DNA of 64,000 nucleotides from Acanthochromis polyacanthus (taxonomy: Eukaryota; Chordata; Actinopteri; Pomacentridae): positions 6,615,489-6,679,488 of the forward strand of contig NC_067113.1 in assembly GCF_021347895.1 (NCBI RefSeq), in the 5' to 3' direction. The notes beneath the pieces were generated by a model, which saw only the letters and a program-made list of their open reading frames with translations, searched no databases and was not told the DNA's origin. The translations under genes were made by a program, and so were the position numbers. Of this stretch, positions 51,413 to 64,000 are shown piece after piece; position 1 is the first letter of the stretch; each line of letters opens with the position of its first letter.

Positions 51413-51525
51413 GTAAATGCTTTTGCTGCTAACCTATACTGCCCTGCTGAGATCCTAAAAGCTCTTTGAGTTGTCGAAACAGCCTCATGTGCACATACAT
51501 GGACAATCTGCGCACTCATTTTCTA

Positions 51526-51559
<34 letters not shown>
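51526..51559. repeat. (CA)n microsatellite
   Basis: About 16 CA units in RBKS intron 4. Confidence 0.9.
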
Positions 51560-51561
<2 letters not shown>

Positions 51562-52283
51562 ACACCAGTACACACAATATACTCGGGCATTCAGTACTGC
51601 CATTGACTCACCACTGCTCAAGAGTAATCACTGGCTCTACTCACACACACTCAGATATACAAGTGCACCACACCATGCAGAGTGTCCATAGGTTCCAGTC
51701 TAATCAAATCTGAGCCTTTGCACGTTTAGAGCAATTTCTGTCATGTCACAGAAACAACCCGATGATGTAAATCATACAGGACACATGGATACTTTTTTGG
51801 ATTTGCACCTCTTTTTGTTCCATTTAACACAGATGAAAAATCAGGCCAAAAGTGGTTAATTGAGAGACAAATAATGATTCACTGAACAATTAACACATGG
51901 CACTTAGAATTGGTGTGAAAAGGTCAGTTAAATCAAAGGTTTGTATCATTTTTCTCAATTCTTACAACGAAAAGTTCAAGAAGAAAAAAATAACAGAGAT
52001 ACACATCAACCCATTAATCTCACTGTTTAAAATGAGATATTTTGAATGTTTCGATTTAAAGAGATGAGTGCACAGTAAAGAGTTATTGACATATTAACAA
52101 ATACCTTACCATCACATCAAATGTACTTCTGCGGCACAATTAAAGTTGACAATGATTTTTTAATATATAACTAGTGTTTTCATGGTTTATTGCTGGTACG
52201 ACAAAATCAGTGAAACATTTGACCAATTGGCAGCCAAAGTTTGTAAAAAGCCTCTAAATATCACATATCATTTTTGGAGATAG

Positions 52284-52589
<306 letters not shown>

Positions 52590-53289
52590 TAAATTATTCA
52601 GAAGTAAAACAGAAATGAAGTTTGAAAAGTATTATAATTCCACAGTTATATAATACAGAACAGGTGGTTACATTTGCATTCCATTAACTGTGTTTATTTT
52701 CACCAACTGTGATTACTTTGGTCTTTAAAGGCTCAATCAGTTCTTTGTTTGGCCAGAGAAATCACAGGTATTTATTCACATACATTGTACGAGTTAAACT
52801 TTTAAGTAAAATGTGTTAATATTTGAGTAGTTGTTCTTAAAATGTCAAATTATGAAAATCCTTTATAGCTTCTATGATCTCTGCTATGCTGTGTCTTCAC
52901 TTCAGAGAGGCTGTCATGTCCTCCGTAGTCATATATAGTCCACAGCCCCCTCAGATACTTCCATTAATCTGACAGAAACTCATCTTATCAACTTGTGATG
53001 GAACTAGACTTACTAGATCAGACTTTGTAACATTCACGTATCACTTTCAATACCGCACAAGTCTGAACTCCATAGTGTCGCATTAACAAATGGGCACACA
53101 CAAAACCACAACTGTTGTGTCCAACAGTTTTGGGGAAGCATTTTTCCATATTTCAGCACCAAACACAGAAAATAGCAAAAGACATAGTTTACATTTGCAA
53201 GTATCAATGTTATATATTTCATGTCTGAACAAGGCTTATGATTTGAAACTACTTAGACTACTGTTAAACTGATATATTTGACAGAAATA

Positions 53290-53915
53290 AAACTAGAAAA
53301 GCACTCAGAGAGCGCACTTCTCCCCCATATGGCATTGTCAGAAATACAGCATTTGTTTATTAATTATTGATGATCAGAAATCATGGCCACATAGATTGTA
53401 GCCATTTAATGTAGATGTATCCACAAATAAAATGACCTTGCACTGAGCACAGGTGTGAGTTATGCATGTGTACGTTATGTCCGGATACCTGAATATGTAG
53501 CAGGTGGCAGGAATTGATGAGACTCAGAAGCACCCCCACAATTTAATCAATTGTTCCTTGTATCATTTCTGATGATTAAGTCCTGATAAGTCCACAGCGG
53601 TGGATTTGTAATAGGTGATCGACAGCAGGCAGCTGACGTAGTGTTTTCTCGTTGTCATGGTTACAGTGACGCCATACCACTATCTTGCAATGACACAGAA
53701 ATCTTTAACAAATCCATGGATCTAAGCTATAAGTGGCATCACTGCTAAAATCTAATCACTTGGTCCTTGTGTCATTTCTGACCTTCCCTCAATATTTCAT
53801 CCAAATCCATTAATCCGTTTTTGACTAATGTTGTTAACAGATGGATAGACAGACAAACAGACAAACCAATGCCGATCATCACATAACTCCACCGTGTTCC
53901 TTGGCGGAGTAATAA
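53290..53915 (-). repeat. Dispersed repeat family A, copy 3
   Basis: Reverse-complement match to 17785-18940 without the inserted block: AAAAGCACTCAGAGAGCGCA at the left edge, CACCCCCACAATTTAATCAA in the middle, ending CACCGTGTTCCTTGGCGGAG at the right. This copy defines the uninterrupted length of about 0.62 kb. Confidence 0.75.
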
Positions 53916-55457
53916 AAGGACCTCACACTGTGCTTCACCATGAGGAGACATGTTTGTTATTTCTTTCTCATTCCACTCTTTCTCTGTCAGTGCTCTTCAG
54001 CCAAGGAGCTTGTTGGATTTTTAAACACCATGTGAAATCCCCTCCCCCACACCTCTACGATACCAGCAGCGAGATATCGAGCAGGACAAGCACAACCATT
54101 ACATTCTTCACCAAACCACAGACATTAGTTTATGAGTGTTTGCAACCCCATTTTCAAGTGTGGCCTTTTGGAACAGAAAAACATTTTTTAAAATCCTTTA
54201 TACGAAGTGTTTCAGTTTGATATTCAGTTTTTAATTGGGCTGCTATAGCAAGCCAGAGTCTGGTAATTTACAGGTGGTGTTGCTAACCCTGCATGTATCT
54301 TCAAATGATTAATCTTGTCTTTTATTTATCTATTGATAGTCTGTCCTTTCTAAAGTTACACAAAGCCTTTTTGTAGAATAGAAAGTACAGTAGAGGTTGA
54401 CAAAATCCTTCTAAATCAGTCCTGTGACTTTGCTGTTTGTGTTTCACAGTTACAGTTTAATTCACTCTTTAGAAAGAGACTCCCCACTGACTTGTATCAC
54501 TTTATCAAGTTAAGTGTGAGATGTGTACAAAAGTAATATTTTAACAAGTGTTTGTTGACCGCCACATCCGTTTCTAAAACAGGATTCATATCGTCCTGGA
54601 CCAACAAACCTCCATTTCCTACCACCACCGTCCCTCTGTCCCTTCTTTTCTCCACCTTTCTTTCATAACCAGGTTACTGAGCTAATCATCTTTAACAGCA
54701 TCCTATTATTAGCAGCCCTCCACGTCATTCGAGACGTCTGGGGAGCCTCTCGCCCCTGTCATCAGAGCCTGTCGTCCATAATCGCTCGCTGCAGGCTGCC
54801 AGATCGAACGAGTCGCAGCCATAACCGTGTTGCAGATGGGATACCCAGATGGCCTCGCCGAGCGCCACCCTCTTTCCCGAGCCCCCCTCCTCAGTGCGTC
54901 GACCGTACCACGGGATTAGGCTCGGCATGTGGCGCCAGAAGAGAGGCAAGGCGAGCAAAGACGCTTGGCAAAGATGCCACCTCGATGTTGCCGCACCAGA
55001 GCATTGCGTAAATAGAGTTCTCTGGAGAGACTGGGTGTTAATGGGTTTGGCGGCTGGGATATAATGACGCGGGGGTGAAGCGCCGCTCAAATTACGCAAA
55101 TGTCACCATCAAGCCACACGTACTGTGGATGCCAGCTCTCAGAAACATTTGTCAAGACAACTTATTGAGAAACGTTTTTCCTTCGTGTGTGTAGTTATTT
55201 AAGGGGAAACGTGTAAACGCGGAACGTATTGCCACATACCATTTAATATTGACATGTTAATGGAATTACATTAGTTTCTAAGAACTGAGGAAATGGTAGG
55301 AGTTGTGTAGTTTCACTCTTTCTTTCTTCTTCCGTTTTCACCCCATCTTCCTCCCCCTCTTCCTTGTCTGCGCAAGAAGCTGCTATTATATTTCTCACCA
55401 GATGCAATTAGAGCCTCTTAAAGCCCTTTCACATACTCACTGATGACTCATTTCTTT

Positions 55458-55583
<126 letters not shown>

Positions 55584-57016
55584 ATACATATAAGAGTGTG
55601 TGAGTGATCTCTGTCTTGCTCGGTTTTCCCTCTGCCCTTGTTTTCCATCCACCTTTCCTCCTAAATCACCCACAGCAACAAACTGCTATATTTTTCTACT
55701 GTCTAAAACTCTTCTGGCTGCTCTTCCAGCACATGTACGACCAGACTTTGAACCTGGCAGCATAAAAGCCCAGAGTCATGACACACGCACACATGCTCAG
55801 CTGCCAGACGTGACTCAGTATGCACACATCCCAGTATTACAACATCTGTCCCAGCAGATGTGAGTGTATGCGTGTTTGTGTATGTGCTAGAGTGTGTTTG
55901 TGTGCTTTCACTAACACCTGGAGAGCAAAACAAAGCAACCTGAGACAGACACACCGGTTTAGGTGACGTCCAGAGTGGCAACTCAACACATCAGTGAGGC
56001 AGATTTGTTCATGCTTCGGTGTATTAGGGATTTCACTCAAGCTGCTCTTGTATGCATATTGATAACTTTCTCTCCTCAGCAGTCTTCTAGTTGCTTATTG
56101 CATGTATACCTAAAGAGCGCAGGGCCTGTGCATTGACATCAGCAAGTAAGCAGTAAGTAAACAGTGATAATAGCTAATGGGAAGACAACATTGTGCTTTC
56201 TAGCTGTTCTGTTCATGGCTGCAAATGATAATTTGATTATTTGTGTGATGGCAGTAGCCTCAGTAAGACAACAACTCGAGTAATCCTTTTACATAATTAA
56301 ATGATACTTTTTCTTTCTATCCTGTTTGCATTGTGTACAGTACATCGTAAATGCTTCACGTGATGATGTGACTGAAAGCTGTCTGTTAATGCACCTGCCA
56401 CATGTGTTACAGCAATTACTCCAGTTAACAGCCTAATCAAGCTTATATAATCAACACAGTGTTTACATGTGTCTTACACTGCTGGGGCTTAATTACAGTC
56501 ACGTGTTTGAGATGGATGTGAACTTGTGAGGAACATTGAATAAATGCGACGAGGGAGATGAGGGTAAACTGTTGATTGCTCTTATCAGTGGAAAAGAGGG
56601 AGTGAGTTGTAGAAGGGAGTGGGAGGGACATGAATTTACTGTATTATATTCTCAGTAAACACAGTTTTACATGGATACATGAATCAAGATGCAAGATTGT
56701 TTTTGCAAAGAGAACAAAATGATCACAGAAAAGAAATGCCCTTCAGGAACTCTTCAGTAGACCTAGGAGAAAAGGCAGAATAAATGCCTTAATTTCAGGG
56801 GTCTAAATTAAATTAAACAAAACTAAGACTTGTTGAAATACCATTTTATAAAGAAAAGGTTAAACTATATAGGCAAACTGTCTGTCCTTCCCTTCTCCCT
56901 TTTATCTTCTGTTCCTGAAAAACAGCAGCTCTCATCTTACAAATGAGACATGAACAAAGTCATATCAAACTTTTGTAAAAAAAAATAAATAAATAAATAA
57001 ATCATAATAACAAGAA

Positions 57017-57400
57017 ACACACTCAGAGAGGACAGTATTCTGTTAAGGCTGCTCAGTCGCTGTATGATTTCTGATGGATAAGTCCTGATAAGTGGTTGAT
57101 TTGTAGTAGGATCATAATCATGTGATCGTTAGCAGGCAGCTGGCATAGTCTTCACTTGTCATGGTTACAGTGACGTTGTGCCGCTAACTCGCAGTGATAC
57201 AGAAATCTTTGTCAAATCCGTGGATCCAAACTATAAGCCACATAACTGCCACAATCTAATCAGGTGGTCCTTGTGTCATTTGTGATCTTACCTAAAAATT
57301 TGTTCCAAATTTGTTATTATGTTTTTGAGTAATATTGCACACAGAAAAACAGACAACAGACAAATGTATGGTGATCGTCACATAATTGTGATAAGCCACT
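57017..57400 (-). repeat. Dispersed repeat family A, copy 4 (truncated)
   Basis: It carries CACTCAGAGAGGACAG, TGATGGATAAGTCCTGATAA, GGCAGCTGGCATAGTCTT and ATACAGAAATCTTTGTCAAA in the same order as copy 3, more diverged. Confidence 0.7.
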
Positions 57401-57689
57401 AGAGCTCTTTGTCTTTAAATAAAAATGTTACGACAGATGCAGTCCGACACGTCTGCTGGAGGTCACTTCAAATTAAAATGCTATGTAATAAACTGTATAA
57501 ATTGCAATAAACATACTCTCCACTACATAAGAAATCATTCAGTCTTTCACTGCAAACACAAAGTAAATGTACTTGGAAAACACTACAAGAACAATCCACT
57601 TTTTCATGTATTTATTAAACAAAAAGAATCTAAGGCTACTTCCCTTTTCCCAGAAATAACTTCTTGTCAGTATTTTTCATAATTCTCAG

Positions 57690-58620
57690 TGTTTGATATC
57701 ACCTTGTTAAAATGTGTGGCTACTCCTTCAGACAGAATTCCTTCAGTTGCAAGATGTTTGAGGGTTTTCTTGCATGCCCTGCCTCTTTTAAATCCCTCTA
57801 AAGTACTTTAATGCAATTCAGATCTGACTTTGACAAAGCCATTCTGTAACCCTCCATTTCTTCTCTCTGAGTCATTACTTAGTGGATCTGTCTTGTGTGT
57901 TTAGGATCATCATTCTGTTGAAAAGTCCACTTCTGGTTCAACTGCATCGTCTGGACAGATGGCCTCAGATTATCTTCAAGCAGCCCTTGATATGATACAG
58001 AATTCATAACTGAATCAATAACTAGAGGCTGCCCAGTCGTGAGGCAACAATGCAACTCCAAACTATACGATTTACTTCACAATCTTTTATAGTTGGTTTG
58101 TAGCTTTGACTCCCCTGTCCAGATCACATTATTAAAAGGTGATGTTGTTTTATGTTCATTGGCAAACTGTAGCTTTGTTTTATTGTTCTATTGCTAATCT
58201 CCTACGAAATATGTAGGTGAAATTTGTCTGGCCTCTTTCTGATGGTAGACATGTCCACTTTGACGATTACCACTGCAGAGTTGCCTGTACATTCTGGGAT
58301 GAAACCTTAGGGTTCTTGGAGACTTCTTTTCATTAAATGGTTGGATTGAATTTTGCTAGGGTGCCTAGTCTTGAACAATCTGGCAGCTGTGTGAAATCTA
58401 CACCACTTGGAGATGATTTTCCTCACAATGGAATGGTTTATTTCAAATCATTTTAAATACTTAGCCAGACGCAAAAGCATCCTCACCCTTTTTTGTAAAG
58501 ACCTTGAAGAGAATTCCTTATATCTTGGCAGAATGACACCACACACTTGAATTGCAAAGAGAACAGCAGGCTTTGTCAGAGGTTTAAACAAGACAGGTTC
58601 CACCCATCACCCCTGAAGGT
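57690..58620 (-). pseudogene. Decayed Tc1-like transposase
   Basis: On the complement, 58061-57879 reads TTGQPLVIDSVMNS, YQGLLEDNLRPSVQ and KWTFQQNDDPKHT, the region around the second catalytic Asp of Tc1 transposases (usual QQDNDPKHT, here with N and D exchanged). Upstream on the same strand (58620-58080) helix-turn-helix-like and DDE-N-terminal remnants appear in shifting frames with several stops; downstream (57880-57700) the C-terminal part is also frameshifted. It is a dead copy from a different subfamily than the one at 62836. Confidence 0.75.
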
Positions 58621-58916
58621 GTTTCTAATGATTGACACCTAATTTGAAAGCCCTGATTCTGATTTGATGTTATGATGAATGTTTACTTACTTTTCCCTTG
58701 TGCCTGATCTGTTTGTATATGTGATCATTGGACATAGTTATTTTTTATGTGGTTCTATGGGATTGGGTTTGTTTTATATTATTGTTATGTTATAGGAATA
58801 CATTTTAAAGATCCTAGTACCTTGAAAGTCCTGCTTTTAATCTGATACAATAAGAGTAACCTCTTTGGGTGAAAAACCAACACCTCTGCATCAGAGTAAA
58901 AAAAGGTATGTAATGT

Positions 58917-59502
58917 TAGCCTAGCCATGCTAGATCCCATGTTTCTGATGGCACAAGGGTCTAGGGAAGCTCGACAGGGAGGGAGGCGGGCTAAAAGGTT
59001 GTCTATCAAATCCCTCTGCAGCAATTGGGTAGGTATACAACCAGTCAACGCAACGAATAGACTGACGTGGTTCCGAGAGCACCGGCGGATTGTGTGGCTA
59101 AGTCTCATTAGCTTCCCAACCAGCGGAGCCGCGGAGCCAACTGGTATATTAAGGATTTGCCATATCCCGTCGGCATAAGTCCAAATACGTCTTTCTTCTC
59201 AATGAAACACTTAAGTGCCGTCCTTTGTTTATCTTTCAAGTTGAATTTTAGCTTCAAATCTTTAAGGGCTGTGGCCAAAGCCGAGTCGAAAGATAACTGT
59301 TCATTGTGCGCCGGTTGTTTCTGTCAGAATCGTCACGCCTCTGTCGTCACTTCGTTACGCCCGCCTTCTGACTCTACACTTCATGGTGATTGGTCCGGCC
59401 AGTTTTAGGAGAATCCAGCCTCGAGCCTTATGGAGGGTAACTAGACCCACCCTGGCAGAGAATTAAATTCGTTGCCGTGGGTTGTCTAGCGCGGCTAGGC
59501 TA
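58917..59502. mobile_element. 586-bp TIR element with 9-bp flanking direct repeat
   Basis: The left tip is TAGCCTAGCCATGCTAGA and the right tip, on the complement, is TAGCCTAGCCGCGCTAGA (16 of 18 matched). ATGTAATGT flanks it on both sides (58908-58916 and 59503-59511). An 8-9 bp duplication fits hAT or Mutator-like elements. The interior is CpG-rich with no recognised protein. Confidence 0.75.
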
Positions 59503-59602
59503 ATGTAATGTGCCTTTTTCTCCCAATGATTGCGTGACTTTAGATTATATGGGATTTTTTTAAAACACTGAAGGCACTCTCTAAATGAAAAGGCTATGTT
59601 AT

Positions 59603-59667
59603 CACTCCGCCAAGGAATGCGGTGGAGTTATGTGACAATCGGCATTGGTTTGTCTGTCTGTTAGCAA
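59603..59667 (+). repeat. Dispersed repeat family A, copy 5 (5' end only)
   Basis: CACTCCGCCAAGGAATGCGG through TTGTCTGTCTGTTAGCAAC is the start of family A. It stops exactly where the family B element begins (TAGGGC at about 59668), suggesting an insertion into or junction with family A. Confidence 0.65.
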
Positions 59668-59850
59668 CTAGGGCTCAACCCGAATATCCGGAATATCCGA
59701 ATATTCGTTCGCTACGGCACTATCCAGATATTAATTTTGGTATCCGAATATTCGCCCACCCCACCCCCCCCGCCCCCCGTCTCTGCCGCCGCACCGCCGC
59801 ACGAACCACACGAACGGATCCAAATATTCGGGCCGTCGCTTTTCTAGTTC
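59668..59850 (+). repeat. Repeat family B, second copy
   Basis: Starts TAGGGCTCAACCCGAATATC with following GAATATTCG units, then a C-rich, CpG-rich stretch (59757-59820) and another AAATATTCGGG. Same tip and motif order as the copy at 25845-25600. Confidence 0.5.
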
Positions 59851-61079
59851 ATTCATGTGGTTTTGTTTTGCAAAGGCCAAAACCGACCAAGACCGCATTA
59901 ACCATTACTTCCACTGTTGCTAAATTGTTGTCCAAAAGCTAGTGATATACACTGTCCTGCTTCTTTATGTACTTATGAGAACACCAAATATATACTAGTC
60001 CACAACAGAAAATAACCCCAAATAAATGCACTATTTCCTTCTGTTTAACATTTTCTCAAACAGTTAAGGAATTTACTTGAATATTTCCACTCACCGTGGA
60101 ACTGTAGCTGTTCATACTTTTACAGTTGAACGTATCCTTTGGACCCCTTGTGTATGCTGAAACCTTCAATCCATCATTTCCTATAGACAGAAGTTAAAGG
60201 TTTTTGCATTTTGAATCCATTTTTAAAGATTTACTTTTTCAGAAGGATCTAATGGGTTTGGAGATGAATGGCACAGACTGTGTTGGGAAGTTGGAAACTT
60301 TTAAGAGACAGACTTTATTCAAGGATCCCTGCATGTGAAATTGATTGAGCGCTTGGCCTCTGCACTCTGTTTGTGTGGAGAACAAAATAAGTACAATTTT
60401 GCAGCGGCTCCAAGCTGCAGGCAACAGAATAACTTGAATGCAATAATAAAAACAGAATGCTTTTTAAAACCATGCTATTAAGCACATAAAGCTATTATTG
60501 CAATTGACATGCCATCAATTGATGCTGTTACTCTCAGCAGCTCTTTTTAGTATAAAATTTGGTCATTTTTATGGTAGTGAAACCATTACGCTTCCATGAC
60601 AAGTAGCTTTGGTCTACTTAGTGGTCAGTACAGGAAGATATGCCTTGCTTTGTAAAGTTCTATCGTCCTTTAGGTGATGATGATCAAAAGAAATATAAGA
60701 ATGAGAAGCATTTAAAAAAAAAAAATTCAGAAAGAAGACAGGCTAGAATTGAAGACAGAGATACTTCCTTTTACGTAAATCAGACGCATCACATTTGAAA
60801 GATCTCGCACTTGTCTTGGAAACCAAAGTGATGGAAACTGAGGTGCAATTGAGTTGAGACAGAGAGAGAGGAGTCGGAAAGAGCCCGGTGTCACTTTTCT
60901 GTGATCTGGCCTTGGCTCACGTGGGTATACATACAGTACAGTATGAGTCTGTGTGTTGAAAAAGAGACAGAGACATTATTTCCACTTTTACTCGTGAGCA
61001 GCCCAGCATCCACCTCAAAGCGCCAGGTGGCCAAAGCCCTGCGCAAACCCACGCAGCTGCTCTCTTATGTGCCCACGCA

Positions 61080-61142
61080 AACACACACACACACACATGC
61101 ACACACACACACACACATGCACACACACACACACACACACAC
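61080..61142. repeat. (CA)n microsatellite with ATGC interruptions
   Basis: About 30 CA units broken twice by CATGCA. Confidence 0.95.
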
Positions 61143-61932
61143 GCAGCAACTAGGCACACACTTTTGCACAACAGACTTTGATGTCACCAACGCTGAACAT
61201 ATATTTCCCTCAGACACACACACACACTTGCATGAGGCTTTATTTTGTACACAGAGATATCAGAATTAATCGCTTCGTCAAGCTGGGCTTATCCTCACAC
61301 ATACACAGAAATCATGGTATTAGATGCATTAATGCTCTCTGCTCATGAATATGCATTAGACAGTGATGTGCAACACGTACAGAGGATTACTTCTGACAAA
61401 CACTCTCGCTCTCTCTTGCTCTCTTGTGCTCCTTAACACACAGAAAGGGTCACAACTCATCTCACCCACACACTGACACACATATATACATTTATATGTA
61501 TACCCCATGTGGAATGATTTCCACATGCACACTCCTGCAGGGGTTACACCGCGCTTCAGAATGCTGTAGGATATGAGGTCTTTCCACCAGGGCTTTATTT
61601 TTCCAGGGAACGCTAACTGAATTGTTTAAAAAGTGCCTTTTTATAGAAGCTTATCCACTTGAGCTTTGATTGCGAGAACAATCATCAGCGGTAGCTTGGT
61701 CGCCTTTATTCCCATTGAAAGTTTAATTAAGGTATTGCCAGATCTTGGCAGTCAGGCTCAGAAATGGAAAAGAAACATCAATTGTAAAACATGTCACTGA
61801 GGGACAATGTCAAAAATTGTATCCTTTTGAATGTGAGCTGACAGCTATAACTGGGTGCATTGTTGAGAACAATTCCATTTTTTAAGCCTTGTAAATGATT
61901 GCATGTTATGCTGAGTGTCCTGTAGATTATGA

Positions 61933-62193
<261 letters not shown>

Positions 62194-62835
62194 TGAAAGT
62201 AGTTGTACACAGCAAAATTGAAGAAACTGAATTTACCAGCTCCCTGGCCTCGCCATACACATACAATATGCAGTTTGAAATTATAATGAGGGCAGATATG
62301 GCAATAACATCAACATTCTTAAAGGTTTTTGGTAAAAATGCGTTGTCAATTTTCCACAAAAGTTAGGAAAAGAAGACTTCTCATTTTTAATTTTGCTCTC
62401 TAAATGACTGTCAGTAGCAGATTTATTAAGTGTAGCTAACTAACTAATTAAAGCTAGGCTATGTAATGTAGGCCAGAGGTATTGTCCTATTCATCAAGTG
62501 CTTTGATACTGAAAAGGAAAAATCTGTTATCTGTGGCAATCACAGGCCTGTAAAAACCTATCAAGTTCAGTACACTTGAATGACTGAATGACCAACCTGC
62601 CTGTCTCACTATGTACCTGCACACATCGAAGTCTTCTACAATCCTTGGTAGACACTTTCCTGGAGACAGCAAGCAGATAACAGCAGGGTGGCAGGCACAA
62701 TGGATCCACATTTTAATGTTCCACTGAAACTTGCAAGATCGTGCACTGCTAGAACCTGCCAGAGTATCATGTTTGTTTGTGTATTTGTGCGTCTTTCAGT
62801 GCTCTTTATTTCACCGTATTTATCTTAGGTTTGTA

Positions 62836-64000
<1,165 letters not shown>

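Noticed and set aside
54725..55099. 124-codon minus-strand frame
   Set aside because: GC-rich stop-poor sequence without similarity to a known family; better treated as a candidate regulatory block.

Overview
This is vertebrate nuclear DNA, almost certainly from a ray-finned (teleost, probably percomorph) fish. The evidence is short exons with GT/AG junctions in an AT-rich background, long introns, many dinucleotide and tetranucleotide microsatellites, and numerous Tc1/mariner-, hAT- and piggyBac-type DNA transposon remnants plus LINE tails. There are no bacterial-style operons, rRNA genes or CRISPR arrays.

Two protein-coding genes are present, both partial and arranged head to head. On the minus strand the left half carries the first four coding exons of BABAM2 (BRE), the scaffold subunit of the BRCA1-A and BRISC deubiquitinase complexes: 32407-32534 (coding part), 29318-29394, 23024-23118 and 2334-2528. 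They encode about the first 165 residues, and the gene continues off the left edge. On the plus strand the right half carries the first six coding exons of RBKS (ribokinase): 37203-37261, 49662-49794, 50845-50908, 51350-51412, 52357-52521 and 61985-62076. They encode about 192 residues, and the gene continues off the right edge with its GAGD catalytic exon outside. All exon phases close exactly. The divergent pair matches BRE/RBKS adjacency in other vertebrates, so 32.6-37.2 kb should hold the shared promoter region and any untranslated first exons.

The rest is intron and repeat. BABAM2 introns hold three same-orientation copies of a ~370-bp TIR element (747, 14514, 21006), a 545-bp mariner-type MITE with perfect 27-bp TIRs (15190-15734), a second MITE (11746-11985), a hAT-type element with near-perfect 8-bp target duplication (31282-32129), and copies of a dispersed repeat called family A here. 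RBKS intron 1 contains the most unusual structure, a nest of transposons at 45118-48016. A piggyBac-like element bounded by TTAA is split by a second TIR element, which itself contains another TTAA-bounded copy of the first family plus a separate small TTAA-bounded element with a 26-bp perfect palindrome. RBKS intron 5 has a decayed Tc1 transposase (about 57690-58620), a 586-bp TIR element with 9-bp flanking direct repeats (58917-59502) and long (GT)n tracts. Intron 6 carries a Tc1-like transposon whose transposase frame is uninterrupted to the window end and whose left end has the IR/DR double-repeat layout.

I found no convincing new multi-gene system. The items most worth a second look are the transposon nest with its exon-like cassette, the apparently intact Tc1 element, the shared promoter region, an unexplained perfect 16-bp-stem hairpin at 16281-16316, and several repeat-free blocks that look like candidate conserved non-coding elements.
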